From contig CM059558.1 in NCBI GenBank assembly GCA_030386875.1, positions 4,535,501 to 4,599,500 of the forward strand: DNA of 64,000 nt. Reading direction: 5' to 3'. The DNA comes from Morinoia aosen (lineage: Eukaryota > Arthropoda > Malacostraca > Amphipoda > Talitridae). Positions 44,611-53,068 of the stretch are shown in pieces. Each line of letters starts with the position of its first letter. The stretch's first letter is position 1. The notes beneath the pieces are model-generated. The model did not search any database. It was not told the origin of the DNA and saw nothing but the letters and a program-made list of their open reading frames with translations. Position numbers and translations under genes: made by a program.

Positions 44611-44654
44611 ACGTGACCTTGTATGTAGGGTAGGTACGGAGCTCATACATTTCA

Positions 44655-44765
44655 TACAACAGCTACGTTCACTGTAGGCATTCATGTTACATGTATGATA
44701 CAGATGGGATTATAGTTTCCTCTGATCGATTGAAGTATTATCGAAGTGACCAACTGTCACTGAGG
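44655..44765. repeat. Fragment of giant-element arm next to the gypsy insertion
   Basis: GGCATTCATGTTACAT, then AGTATTATCGAAGTGACCAAC and CACTGAGG match about 25340-25440 of the right giant arm in the same orientation. This shows the gypsy element inserted close to another derivative of that repeat. Confidence 0.75.
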
Positions 44766-44850
44766 CTGCCCTGCAGGCTGCACCTGAACGGGAGTTGGTG
44801 ATCCTAAACCGTGAAATTTGGCACAGACGGTGCTGTGATTTAGGATCTTT

Positions 44851-45073
44851 TATGCCGTTACAAGTGCGTACTCTCTCTGTGCATCTGTACGTACGTATTC
44901 AGGTCGACGCCCTGTGCGGCTATCACGGCAGTGCGCATGCTGACCTAAGCAATTATTGGTTATATAAGCTAGTGCGGAGCCTCCTTGGGGCGCATTTGGT
45001 GTTCCTGTCTCTACGTCAAGTACACGCTGAAACTCTGCTCGTCTACTTACTACCCACCCTGAGATACGGCATA
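44851..45073 (+). repeat. Gypsy 5' LTR (223 bp)
   Basis: Begins TATGCCG and ends CGGCATA, a 7-bp perfect inverted end that does not follow the usual TG...CA rule; the boundary is fixed by the CTTT duplication and equal LTR length. TATATAAG at 44961 is a plausible TATA box. No AATAAA was seen inside. Confidence 0.93.
44961..44968 (+). promoter_or_regulatory. TATA-box-like element in the 5' LTR
   Basis: TATATAAG after AATTATTGGT, repeated at 55035 in the 3' LTR. Likely directs genomic RNA synthesis; no mapped start site is available. Confidence 0.5.
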
Positions 45074-45074
45074 C

Positions 45075-45092
45075 TGGTGGCAGTGAGACATA
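45075..45092 (+). other. Candidate primer-binding site
   Basis: TGGTGGCAGTGAGACATA starts one base after the LTR. TGGTGGCAG is complementary to a tRNA 3' end CTGCCACCA, as carried by some tRNA-Leu. The match beyond nine bases was not established. Confidence 0.45.
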
Positions 45093-45301
45093 CCCACGAA
45101 GTGAAATTATACTTGATCCTTGTGCTGTGATTTGGATGCGTGCGACTACGGTGATTGACGATATCGGAAATTTCCGCCTGGTTTATCGACGGCGATTTTG
45201 AGGATCGCGTGTCTACGGAGGTTAGTGGAAGTTCTCCGTGTGGTGGTCTACGCTTCGCTTCGTGTGACGTGAATATTTTTGGTCAACTCGACGACTCTGC
45301 T

Positions 45302-45526
45302 ATGGAGAATACTGCGGCAACGGGAAGAGAAATTGAAGAAGCACCGCAAGTATATAATAACGTATTCAGATTCATAGTAAAACGTATCCCTGAAGAAACT
45401 ATGCTGAATTCTTATAATTTGGATTTGCATATACCCTTGGGAGTGCCCTACAAAGCGCGTGTCGACCTGGAGCAGGAAGGAGACCACTGTGTTATGAAAT
45501 TGTGCGTAAATTTCCATTGGAAATAG
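45302..45526 (+). CDS. Short leader ORF upstream of gag (75 aa), unknown
   Basis: ATG frame starting MENTAATGREIEEAPQ and ending CVNFHWK, within the 1.35-kb leader between the 5' LTR and gag. The frame is open further upstream without an ATG (to 45155). No motif was recognised. It could be a real small protein, the first exon of a spliced product, or simply leader sequence. The leader is long for gypsy elements, and this is the only ATG frame of note in it. Confidence 0.3.
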   Translation: MENTAATGREIEEAPQVYNNVFRFIVKRIPEETMLNSYNLDLHIPLGVPYKARVDLEQEGDHCVMKLCVNFHWK

Positions 45527-46423
45527 TGACGTGGTCGTTTGACAGTTGTATGCATAAGTAGCTAAGTTCAGAACAATTCTACGAACTGTTGCAGTGTCTG
45601 TTTCTACGAGAACAATTGTGTACTGTGTATGTGATAGGAAATTACATACCGAACAGTGATGTTTCAAATTTCTACAGAAGCTGGGTCAAATTAATTAATA
45701 CGTATACATAAAAATTGTGCTGTGCGATTACGCGCAGTATGGAACCGTGACCCTAAGTAAGCACTCCGAGTACGTACTACGTACAACCGTCGCTACTCCG
45801 CTGTGTGTCAGCGCTGCGTGTGTGACCTTGGCATCCGGCAGTCCCGACGTCTGCCGTGCCTGTGCCTGTGCTACGCAGACGACCTTGAGACAGGCTGCGC
45901 AGCAGCTGCTGTTACTGTTACTGGGCAGTCTACCAGATCGACCTTGGCGACCCTGCCTGCAGAAGCTGCACTGCCGTAGCTGCGTTGCTGATTCCCAGTT
46001 GAGTGTTCTGTAACTATAATGTTATTGTTTGGGATTGTTAGATAATTTTCCGTGACTTCGTCAGTTTTTATTTTGTTGCTTTTTGTTGTTTCAAAAATTG
46101 TTGGGATCGATACCATTGAATTCGTGTAACGAGTTCCTTGTTAGTAATTGGTTTCGGTTCGGTTTGCAAGTCGGAAGAAAAAATTTTTGGATTTAAATTT
46201 TCAGTGATTTTTAATTGGAGATTTAACCGTGTGCTATATCCATTTTTGTAACGTGAGTTTTTAGCGTTCTGTTATGTGATTATTTTTTTGCGAGGTAAAA
46301 TTTTTGGGGTTCTGCAGGGTTATTTTTTTGTGGCGTAGGAATCTTGCGTTGGACTGTGGGATTTTTCAATTGTAATTAAATTTTTTAGCATTGTGAGAAA
46401 AACTTGTTTTCTTGTTGCGATAA

Positions 46424-47866
46424 ATGATGGGAGATTCCGATTCCGAACCTGAATTTATCCGTTCAACGGGTACAACTACTAGTAGCGGAAGGGTTTCTGT
46501 TCCAGCATTTAGTGGTACATTACCTGGTACGTGCGCACATACTCCAACAAGTGTGTTTATGTCTGGACCACAGACCACGACGGTAATCACGACCACTGTT
46601 AGCACACAGACTGTGTCGTTCAGTACGCCAAGTGTTACTACAATGACGTCCTCTAGCGGACCGATGACGGGTGGTAGTGTAACATCAACTTTACAAAGGG
46701 GCAGTACTATACTGTCCAGTGCAGAGCTTCCCTTGTTCCGAGGGAGACCTCGTCTCAGTGACCCAATTTTTTGTGAAACAAAGAGTTTTCGGACGCATGT
46801 CGCAAACTTGAAATCCTACATGTGCTTGTTGCCCGACGTCACTTCCGATGACGCCAAAAAAGAGTTACTCGTGCGAAGCGCTCACAAAAGTGTTGGCGAT
46901 TTTAATGGAGTAGTCACGAAATTAGTAAACCCTGATGTTCATTATTCCTTCGATCAGGTTATCGAAATTTTAGATGATATCTACGTGTCTAAGGGGGAGC
47001 GTTCAGTTCATGCCTTAGCGTGCGATTTAAATCAGTTACGGCTGTTACGTAATGAAGGGCTGGCAGCCCAATTGGTTATGGCAATGTCGAAAATAAGAAA
47101 TTTGAGTGACCACATTCTAAATAGTACAGAAGTAGCATTACAAAGACATCCATTTGTAATTGCTAGCACGAACGCAATCGAACTAAAAAAATTCTCTGGT
47201 GATTTAGTAGTTTTCAGTCTAGCTATAGCGGTTCTCGGTCCTCTTTTAGAAGAGAACTTTTGTAAAAAAATGTTCTCGAGGCCGTTCAATACCTCTGAAG
47301 AATTGTTAGCTCGTCTCGTTTCCGCTGTGCGTAATAATCCTGCGGGTAGAGAAATAATTGCGCTCAAAAACAATACCCAGTCCACGTATCAACCCAGAGA
47401 GACTTACCTTGCGGTTGTACCTGAAGAGAGTGAGTGGGACGAGAAGGACTCGTTTCCCGAGGTTTACTATGCATCTCAAAACAACAACCGACGTTTTCAT
47501 GGTCGAAGGCCATTTTTCAGAAGCAATTGGAGACCTGCTCGAATTCAAAGGGGGAGACAATATTCATATTTTGGCGATCGACCTTTAGGTTCTTTGGAGT
47601 GCCACGAGGCTCAGGTAGTTAACCCACAACAGACTAGTAAAGATAAATCCAAATCGTTTTGTTCACTGTGCAATACCGCAGGTCATGTTCAAAGTATGTG
47701 CACGACTAAAAGAGGCCAAAGCAAATCAAATTTCCGCGGTCATGCTTGCTACACTTGTGGCAAGACGGGCCATTTTGCACGTGAATGTCATTCGCGTGGT
47801 CGTAGTAGAGGACGAGGTGAAGCGTACTACGCTGCATCTTGCGAGGGTGAAGATTTTTTAGAGTAG
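46424..47866 (+). CDS. gag: Gag polyprotein of the gypsy element (480 aa)
   Basis: Structural protein that binds the genomic RNA and assembles the particle. It starts at ATGATGGG (46424), the first ATG of the long frame. The N-terminal ~110 residues are S/T-rich and low in complexity (TTVITTTVSTQTVSFSTPS). Residues ~115-330 form a helical capsid-like region without a motif I can name. The C-terminal nucleocapsid has two zinc knuckles, CSLCNTAGHVQSMC and CYTCGKTGHFAREC (both C-x2-C-x4-H-x4-C), between basic R/G/S stretches (GRSRGRGE). The last codons GAT TTT TTA GAG TAG hold the frameshift signal, so most ribosomes stop here and a minority continue into pol. No internal stop or frameshift was seen. 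Confidence 0.93.
   Translation: MMGDSDSEPEFIRSTGTTTSSGRVSVPAFSGTLPGTCAHTPTSVFMSGPQTTTVITTTVSTQTVSFSTPSVTTMTSSSGPMTGGSVTSTLQRGSTILSSAELPLFRGRPRLSDPIFCETKSFRTHVANLKSYMCLLPDVTSDDAKKELLVRSAHKSVGDFNGVVTKLVNPDVHYSFDQVIEILDDIYVSKGERSVHALACDLNQLRLLRNEGLAAQLVMAMSKIRNLSDHILNSTEVALQRHPFVIASTNAIELKKFSGDLVVFSLAIAVLGPLLEENFCKKMFSRPFNTSEELLARLVSAVRNNPAGREIIALKNNTQSTYQPRETYLAVVPEESEWDEKDSFPEVYYASQNNNRRFHGRRPFFRSNWRPARIQRGRQYSYFGDRPLGSLECHEAQVVNPQQTSKDKSKSFCSLCNTAGHVQSMCTTKRGQSKSNFRGHACYTCGKTGHFARECHSRGRSRGRGEAYYAASCEGEDFLE
47854..47860 (+). promoter_or_regulatory. -1 ribosomal frameshift heptamer (TTTTTTA)
   Basis: T TTT TTA lies in the gag frame exactly two codons before its TAG stop, and the pol frame is open from 47851. 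Slipping back one base after TTA puts the ribosome in the pol frame. It fits the X XXY YYZ rule and is among the strongest eukaryotic slippery sequences. A downstream pseudoknot was not modelled. Confidence 0.85.
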
Positions 47867-50800
47867 ACGGAGGAAAATCGGAAAATTCAAAGAGTCTTGG
47901 TGTAGAGAGGAAGTTACCAGTGCCTGGGGTTGCAGCTACTATCCCCGTCACCAAAAATGTGGTGTTGAAACCAGATACTGTTATAAAGTCGACTGCTGTG
48001 GTGGATCCGTTATTTCCTTGTACTAATAAGTTTGAATTACTAGGTGAACAAGAACTTAATGTAGGTGTAAATTCTGAACTACCTGTAGAAGTTTGTCTGT
48101 CAGCGACGATAATGAAAGAAGGTCGTTTAAGAAAAGAAAGCGATGGTTTATTTTCATTGCGGCGTTCTAAGAAGCCTACATTTATTCTACGTCATGATAC
48201 AAAGTTGATGAGCGCTCTCATAGATAGTGGTAGCGACAGATGTTTAGTGAGTTATCGTAATTTCAAGGGTCTTAATGAGCAAATTAAGCCCAGTGCTCTG
48301 AGTATCAGAGGTATAAATTCAAAAAGCCAAGTGACAGGAGAGGTTGATCTTTGCATTACCCTGCCTAATAATAAGGAAATTAAAACTAGCGCTTTGCTGC
48401 TGAAGAATAGCGAATTTCGATATGACGTAATCCTTGGCAGAGATATTTTGCAGGACGCCGTGCTAAATTTTAAAGAAGGTTTTATCGTTCTTGACGGAGT
48501 TAAAGTGCCGTTTCATGATGTGCAGGAATTGCACGAGCAAAGTAGGAAGGATATATTTTTCAATACAATAAGTAATCCAGAATGTCTAATGGCTGACATG
48601 CTTGCGAATAGGAGGCAAATAAGGAAATATCTGCTGAAGCAGAGAGATTCAACAATTGCGAGTCAAGAAAGTGGCGATAAAAATGGCCTAGAGATAAATA
48701 CTGCAGAAGAGAGGGGTACCCCAGGCCCAACGACAGGGCGAGAAAATAATGGGAAAGTAAAAAATAAACAGCAGGCGAAGAAAATAAGTGAAACTCAGGA
48801 ACATGCGAGAGGTTTAAAATATAGTAAAAAACGAGAAATAGTTGTTCATTGTGGAGCAGTGGAAATGCCACGAAATTGTTTACGTGTTATTTATGGGTAT
48901 GTCAAAATGGCTAAGCCCGGAAGGTATATTATGAATAAGACAATTCTCGCGAATGGTATTTATGCCGCCGAATCAGTTGTGGATATCAAGTCAAATGGGT
49001 TTGTCCCTGTAATGCTTTTGAACGTCTCGGAGGACGTGGTATATATAAGCGACAATACGATGTTAAGTACGATTGAAGAAATTGACGACATGGAAATTGA
49101 ACACGAGATTTACATGTCTACCGTGCACGAAGCTGTGCGAGATGCGAATTTGTGCGATGCCCAAGATAATGCGGATCTACCCGAAGTCGACAGTGTTAAT
49201 GGTGGAAGTTTCAATGCCATCTCTGGTAAAGACGTTGGGGTAGTATCTGTAGAAACGAGGCATTGTGGTAACGATAATCGTGTTGATGAAGTGGGAATTA
49301 ATGCACACAAAGATGTTGTCCCAGAAGGGGGTAGTAACGAGAGACGTCCTCTGACGTGTGACGATGTAAATTGTGAAAATGATGATGCTAAACCATTACT
49401 GATAAATTTATTAAACGATTTTAGAGACGTAATTACTCTCGAAGGCGAAAATATTGCAGTCACGAATGTCATGCGACATGCTATTGAATTAAAACCTGAT
49501 GCTCCAGTACTTAACATCCCTCCATATCGAATTCCACATAAGTATCAAAACGAATTGTTGCAAGCCAATAAACAGATGTTGAATCAAGGAATAATTGAAC
49601 CATCGAGCTCTGAATACAATTTTCCTTTAATTGTTGTTAAAAAGAAGTCGGGCGAGATACGTCCCGTGATTGATTTCCGCGAACTCAATAAAATAATTAT
49701 CAAGGAATGTTACCCCATACCCCGCATCGACGAAGTACTTTACTCTCTAGGTGGTAATAGCATTTTTTCAAGTCTCGACCTCCGCTCTGCCTTTCATCAG
49801 GTCGAGTTGGAAGAAAAATGCCGTAAATTCACCGCGTTCAGTATCGGTTACGAGAAATTTCAGTTCAAGAGGTTGCCATTCGGGTTATCCTCGAGTCCAT
49901 CAGTTTTCCAAAGAATCATTTCTTCTGTTCTTACAAATATCATCGGTAAATTATGTTTTGTGTTCCTTGATGATATACTAGTATTTTCCAAATCCATGAA
50001 CCAACATCTGAAAGATTTACAGAGTGTTTTTGAGAAGCTACGTGGTGGAAATTTATCACTTAAACTTGAAAAATGTCATTTCCTAAAAAGCTCAATTGAA
50101 TATCTTGGACACATCGTGTCGGCAGACGGAATTCGATGCAAAGAATCAGAGAAGCTTCAAAAATTTCCGATTCCAAGAAATGTGAAGGAATTGCAAAGTT
50201 TTTTGGGTGTAGCAAACTACTTTAGGACGCATATCCCAATGTTTGGTTCAATTTCATATCCACTTTATCAGTTATTACGAAAAAACGTTGAATTTATCTG
50301 GACGCCTGAATGTCAGAAAGCTTTTGAGAAAATAAAATCTGTTTTGACATCAGATACCGTTTTACGGCATCCTGATTTCAGTAAGCCCTTCCATGTATTT
50401 ACTGATGCATCTAATTTTGGTATCGGTGCGGTACTTTTGCAACACGATAATGACTCAAATAAATCTATGAAGGCTATTGCTTACTACAGTAAAAGTTTAA
50501 ATTCAACACAAAAGCGCTATTCAACGACGAAAAAAGAGTTCTTCGCCATTGTAAGTGCGCTGAAAGCATTTAAATATCTCATTCTTGGATATCCGATCTA
50601 TCTCTACACTGATCACAAACCTTTACAGCCCTTGTTTTTCAAAAAGCTTCCTGACGATTCGGCTATGTCTAGATGGTGTCTAACAGTTCAATCCTTCGAA
50701 CCCGTAGTAAAATATTTCCCCGGGAAACAGAATCTAGTTGCCGATTGCCTAAGTAGATTACCCGAGCATTTAACTATTTCTGATCTTGAAGAATGCTCAG

Positions 50801-52185
50801 AGTTCGATGAGGTTGACGCCTTCGCAGTAACTACACGACGTGGTGCACTGACCGCCGACGTAGACGAAACAGACGCGACGCCCTCTAATCAAGTGGCGCC
50901 AGAGGCGACTGAAAAACCCCGACTGACTGACTACGTACCTAAGTTAAAAGACGTATCATGGACTTTAGACGAATTTCGAAATGAGCAACAACTAGACCCA
51001 TTCTGTTCTGAGGTTAAAGACGCATTACTATCTAGTAGACAATCTACGATCCCTGACTTACAAAAATACTTAATTCTGAACGACATACTTTATAGACGAC
51101 GACAAATAGACTCTAGGGAAAGTACTATTCTCACTTCGGTTATACCGACATCGCTAATGAACAAGGCGGTGCTCAGTATACATTCCTTATATCATACTGA
51201 TGCCACGCATACGTTGTTTAAATTTAAGTTGCGTTATTTTCATTTATTAGAGAAGAGTATCATACGTAAATTTGTCAAAATGTGTGATGTATGTAAAATT
51301 CTTAAAGCCAGCAGTACTGTACCTATTAAAATATTAGACGCTCCCATCGCTAAAGAACCGTTCGAGGTGGTATCAATGGACTTTCTTGGTCCTCTACCTG
51401 TCACAGATCAGCAGAATAAATATATTTTAATTATAATTGACTTATTCTCGCGTTACTGTAAGCTTTACGCGACAGCAGATCGATTGGCAAATACAGTTGT
51501 TTCTTGTCTTGACAGCTGCTTCTCAACCTTTGGCTATCCTAAAACACTTCTAAGTGACCAAGCTCTTGAATTTAAATCTGCGTCAGTTAAAAAATTCTCT
51601 CAAATTCATTGTATTGCGAAAAAAGAGGTCCTCCCTTGGAGTCCTCACAGTAACGCTATTGTTGAACGAAATAATCGCAAGATTACGAATTTATTAAAAT
51701 TATATATTAACTCTTTAGCGCATACCGAATGGGATCAGTGTCTAAACAGCACAGAGAACGCGATAAACAATAGTTTAAATACCACATTGGGGGATACACC
51801 CTCGTTCATTGTTTTCAATCGCGATACGTGTCCGAGCTTTAGCGCCATAACTTTCGAACCAAATTACAGTCACGACACGAACGTGGATATAATAAGAATT
51901 CGAGCTCAAGAAGCTGCTCGCATTGTTGAAAACGTTAGAGCTACAATAATAAATAATACCAGTGAAAGAACCATGTATCACAACCTTCGACGCAAAAATA
52001 AGAATTTTGACCTTGGTGACCGTGTATTGTTGCGCAATCACATGCGAAAAAACAAACTAGATCTCGCCTGGAATGGGCCGGGAATTATCACAAAAATTAA
52101 CCGAAATTACGTAGAAATCAAAATTGGTAATAAAACATTCAGGAGTAATAAAAATCATGTACTACCTTTACGTAAAAAGTGTTGA
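47860..52185 (+). CDS. pol: Pol polyprotein of the gypsy element (protease, RT, RNase H, integrase)
   Basis: About 1,441 codons, made as a Gag-Pol fusion; there is no ATG start (a GTG at 47920 is not needed). Numbering from 47920: aspartic protease with LIDSGSD (D102). Then a ~300-residue poorly conserved charged linker (KNKQQAKK; two acidic regions) before RT. RT ~540-800 has VIDFRELNK, SLDLRSAFHQ (D620), LPFGLSSSPSVFQRI and FLDD (D684/D685). RNase H has FTDAS (D829) and LYTDHKPL. Integrase has a zinc module (HSLYH...CDVC) and a catalytic triad D1154, D1213, E1249, i.e. D-x58-D-x35-E; WNGPGIITKI near the end is a GPY/F-like module. All catalytic residues are present and the frame is intact, suggesting recent activity. 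No chromodomain, so targeting is not explained. Confidence 0.95.
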   Translation, partial: RVDGGKSENSKSLGVERKLPVPGVAATIPVTKNVVLKPDTVIKSTAVVDPLFPCTNKFELLGEQELNVGVNSELPVEVCLSATIMKEGRLRKESDGLFSLRRSKKPTFILRHDTKLMSALIDSGSDRCLVSYRNFKGLNEQIKPSALSIRGINSKSQVTGEVDLCITLPNNKEIKTSALLLKNSEFRYDVILGRDILQDAVLNFKEGFIVLDGVKVPFHDVQELHEQSRKDIFFNTISNPECLMADMLANRRQIRKYLLKQRDSTIASQESGDKNGLEINTAEERGTPGPTTGRENNGKVKNKQQAKKISETQEHARGLKYSKKREIVVHCGAVEMPRNCLRVIYGYVKMAKPGRYIMNKTILANGIYAAESVVDIKSNGFVPVMLLNVSEDVVYISDNTMLSTIEEIDDMEIEHEIYMSTVHEAVRDANLCDAQDNADLPEVDSVNGGSFNAISGKDVGVVSVETRHCGNDNRVDEVGINAHKDVVPEGGSNERRPLTCDDVNCENDDAKPLLINLLNDFRDVITLEGENIAVTNVMRHAIELKPDAPVLNIPPYRIPHKYQNELLQANKQMLNQGIIEPSSSEYNFPLIVVKKKSGEIRPVIDFRELNKIIIKECYPIPRIDEVLYSLGGNSIFSSLDLRSAFHQVELEEKCRKFTAFSIGYEKFQFKRLPFGLSSSPSVFQRIISSVLTNIIGKLCFVFLDDILVFSKSMNQHLKDLQSVFEKLRGGNLSLKLEKCHFLKSSIEYLGHIVSADGIRCKESEKLQKFPIPRNVKELQSFLGVANYFRTHIPMFGSISYPLYQLLRKNVEFIWTPECQKAFEKIKSVLTSDTVLRHPDFSKPFHVFTDASNFGIGAVLLQHDNDSNKSMKAIAYYSKSLNSTQKRYSTTKKEFFAIVSALKAFKYLILGYPIYLYTDHKPLQPLFFKKLPDDSAMSRWCLTVQSFEPVVKYFPGKQNLVADCLSRLPEHLTISDLEECSEFDEVDAFAVTTRRGALTADVDETDATPSNQVAPEATEKPRLTDYVPKLKDVSWTLDEFRNEQQLDPFCSEVKDALLSSRQSTIPDLQKYLILNDILYRRRQIDSRESTILTSVIPTSLMNKAVLSIHSLYHTDATHTLFKFKLRYFHLLEKSIIRKFVKMCDVCKILKASSTVPIKILDAPIAKEPFEVVSMDFLGPLPVTDQQNKYILIIIDLFSRYCKLYATADRLANTVVSCLDSCFSTFGYPKTLLSDQALEFKSASVKKFSQIHCIAKKEVLPWSPHSNAIVERNNRKITNLLKLYINSLAHTEWDQCLNSTENAINNSLNTTLGDTPSFIVFNRDTCPSFSAITFEPNYSHDTNVDIIRIRAQEAARIVENVRATIINNTSERTMYHNLRRKNKNFDLGDRVLLRNHMRKNKLDLAWNGPGIITKINRNYVEIKIGNKTFRSNKNHVLPLRKKC

Positions 52186-52696
52186 ATGAAAACTATGCGA
52201 CTTACGACTGACTCTGTTACTAGGTCCACAAAATACTATTGTGTGATTCTTGCTTCGATGTTAATTTTACGTATATTTTTAATTGGAACTTTCCTTATAT
52301 AACCTTATGTATTTACCTTATATTTTCGTTTCGTTTTTGGTGTACCGTAGTTTTTACGTGCGTGTTTGAGTATGTACACATTTCATTTTACCACCAAGGT
52401 TTACATCTGCCCGAGAGCCTTGCACGGTTCAATAACCTCCAGTGTTTACCAACGCAGCCCCTCATTGCTCTGGGAGCGAAGGCTGGCTCCCGAGTTGTTT
52501 TGGAGCGCCGTCGCCCGATTTGTTTTGCAATTAGGTGTGCAGCTGTCGACACCGTGTGGGATCTGGTGCGTGCAGATATGCTGTTTGTTCTTTTCATTGC
52601 AGCTGTCACCAGCTGTCACCATTGGTTCCTTTCATTAAATTGACGTAAAAATATCTGATTACATTTTTTTTAAATTGTGTGGCCATGCTAATTTGA

Positions 52697-52719
52697 TCCG
52701 TATTTGTTTCCGATTTCAG
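52697..52719 (+). promoter_or_regulatory. Candidate 3' splice acceptor before the third gypsy ORF
   Basis: TCCGTATTTGTTTCCGATTT then CAG is a pyrimidine-rich tract ending in AG at 52719, with a CTAAT branch-point-like word at about 52688-52692, ~30 bases upstream. It lies 31 bases before the ATG of the third ORF. It suggests a spliced subgenomic mRNA; the donor in the leader was not identified (a GTAAGC near 45753 is one candidate). Confidence 0.45.
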
Positions 52720-52750
52720 ACTGCGCACGCATCGCCACCTGACCTTCAAG

Positions 52751-53068
52751 ATGGGGAACAGACTTACGCATGTCTCGGTGGAGGCTCTAACCAATGCGTT
52801 AGAGCACCACCAGGGACGTGTTTCCAAGGACTGGATTGCGGCGAACGCTTTAGTCGACATCCTACCAGATCGCGTTACTGATTTAGGATTCCTTTTTCTT
52901 TTCCCAGCGACCTTGGCGATAGGGGTCTGTCTCTTTTACTTTCGTCGTGAACTGAATTTGCTAGCAGACAGGTTCCGTTCTGAGGACGCGTTGCTTCGAC
53001 GTCAGCTGCTCAGGTCAAGCACTGCCGAGCCGCAGTTACGTAACACACAGGCGACGAACGAGGTGTAG
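52751..53068 (+). CDS. Third gypsy ORF: 105-aa membrane-type protein, unknown
   Basis: Starts at ATGGGGAAC 566 bases after pol. The N terminus MGNRLTHV fits the N-myristoylation pattern (G2, T6, no forbidden residue at position 3). Residues ~48-66 (FLFLFPATLAIGVCLFYF) form one hydrophobic span long enough to cross a membrane, followed by RRELNLLADRFRSEDALLRRQ, an amphipathic charged tail (here trimmed). It is not a recognised envelope protein: no signal peptide, no furin site, and far too short. A lipid-anchored or transmembrane accessory factor expressed from a spliced RNA is an inference from the position and the acceptor at 52719. It could also be a chance ORF or the remainder of a larger lost gene; a partly overlapping frame at 52239-52643 has no motifs. 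Confidence 0.5.
   Translation: MGNRLTHVSVEALTNALEHHQGRVSKDWIAANALVDILPDRVTDLGFLFLFPATLAIGVCLFYFRRELNLLADRFRSEDALLRRQLLRSSTAEPQLRNTQATNEV

Larger units (their letters stand above)
39797..44630. mobile_element. TA-flanked element with CCCTACATACAA termini, 4.8 kb composite
   Basis: The left end CCCTACATACAATGTCACAT and the right end, reverse complemented CCCTACATACAAGGTCACGT, continue as inverted repeats through GGAAGCCACRTGGTTA. TA lies on each side (39795-39796 and 44631-44632) within an A17 unit. The termini are rich in CCACATGG/CCACGTGG words. No transposase was seen. A nested mariner-like MITE (41906-43554) accounts for part of the length. Superfamily unassigned; the TA target hints at Tc1/mariner-like or similar. 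Confidence 0.75.

Noticed and set aside
44230..44685. 151-codon minus-strand ORF with a repeated 50-residue segment
   Set aside because: The frame is kept by a 150-bp DNA duplication in the subterminal repeat of a TE. A second frame is equally open.
52239..52643. 134-codon frame after pol as an envelope gene
   Set aside because: No signal peptide followed by ectodomain, no cleavage site, starts far from a good ATG context and overlaps another frame of similar length.
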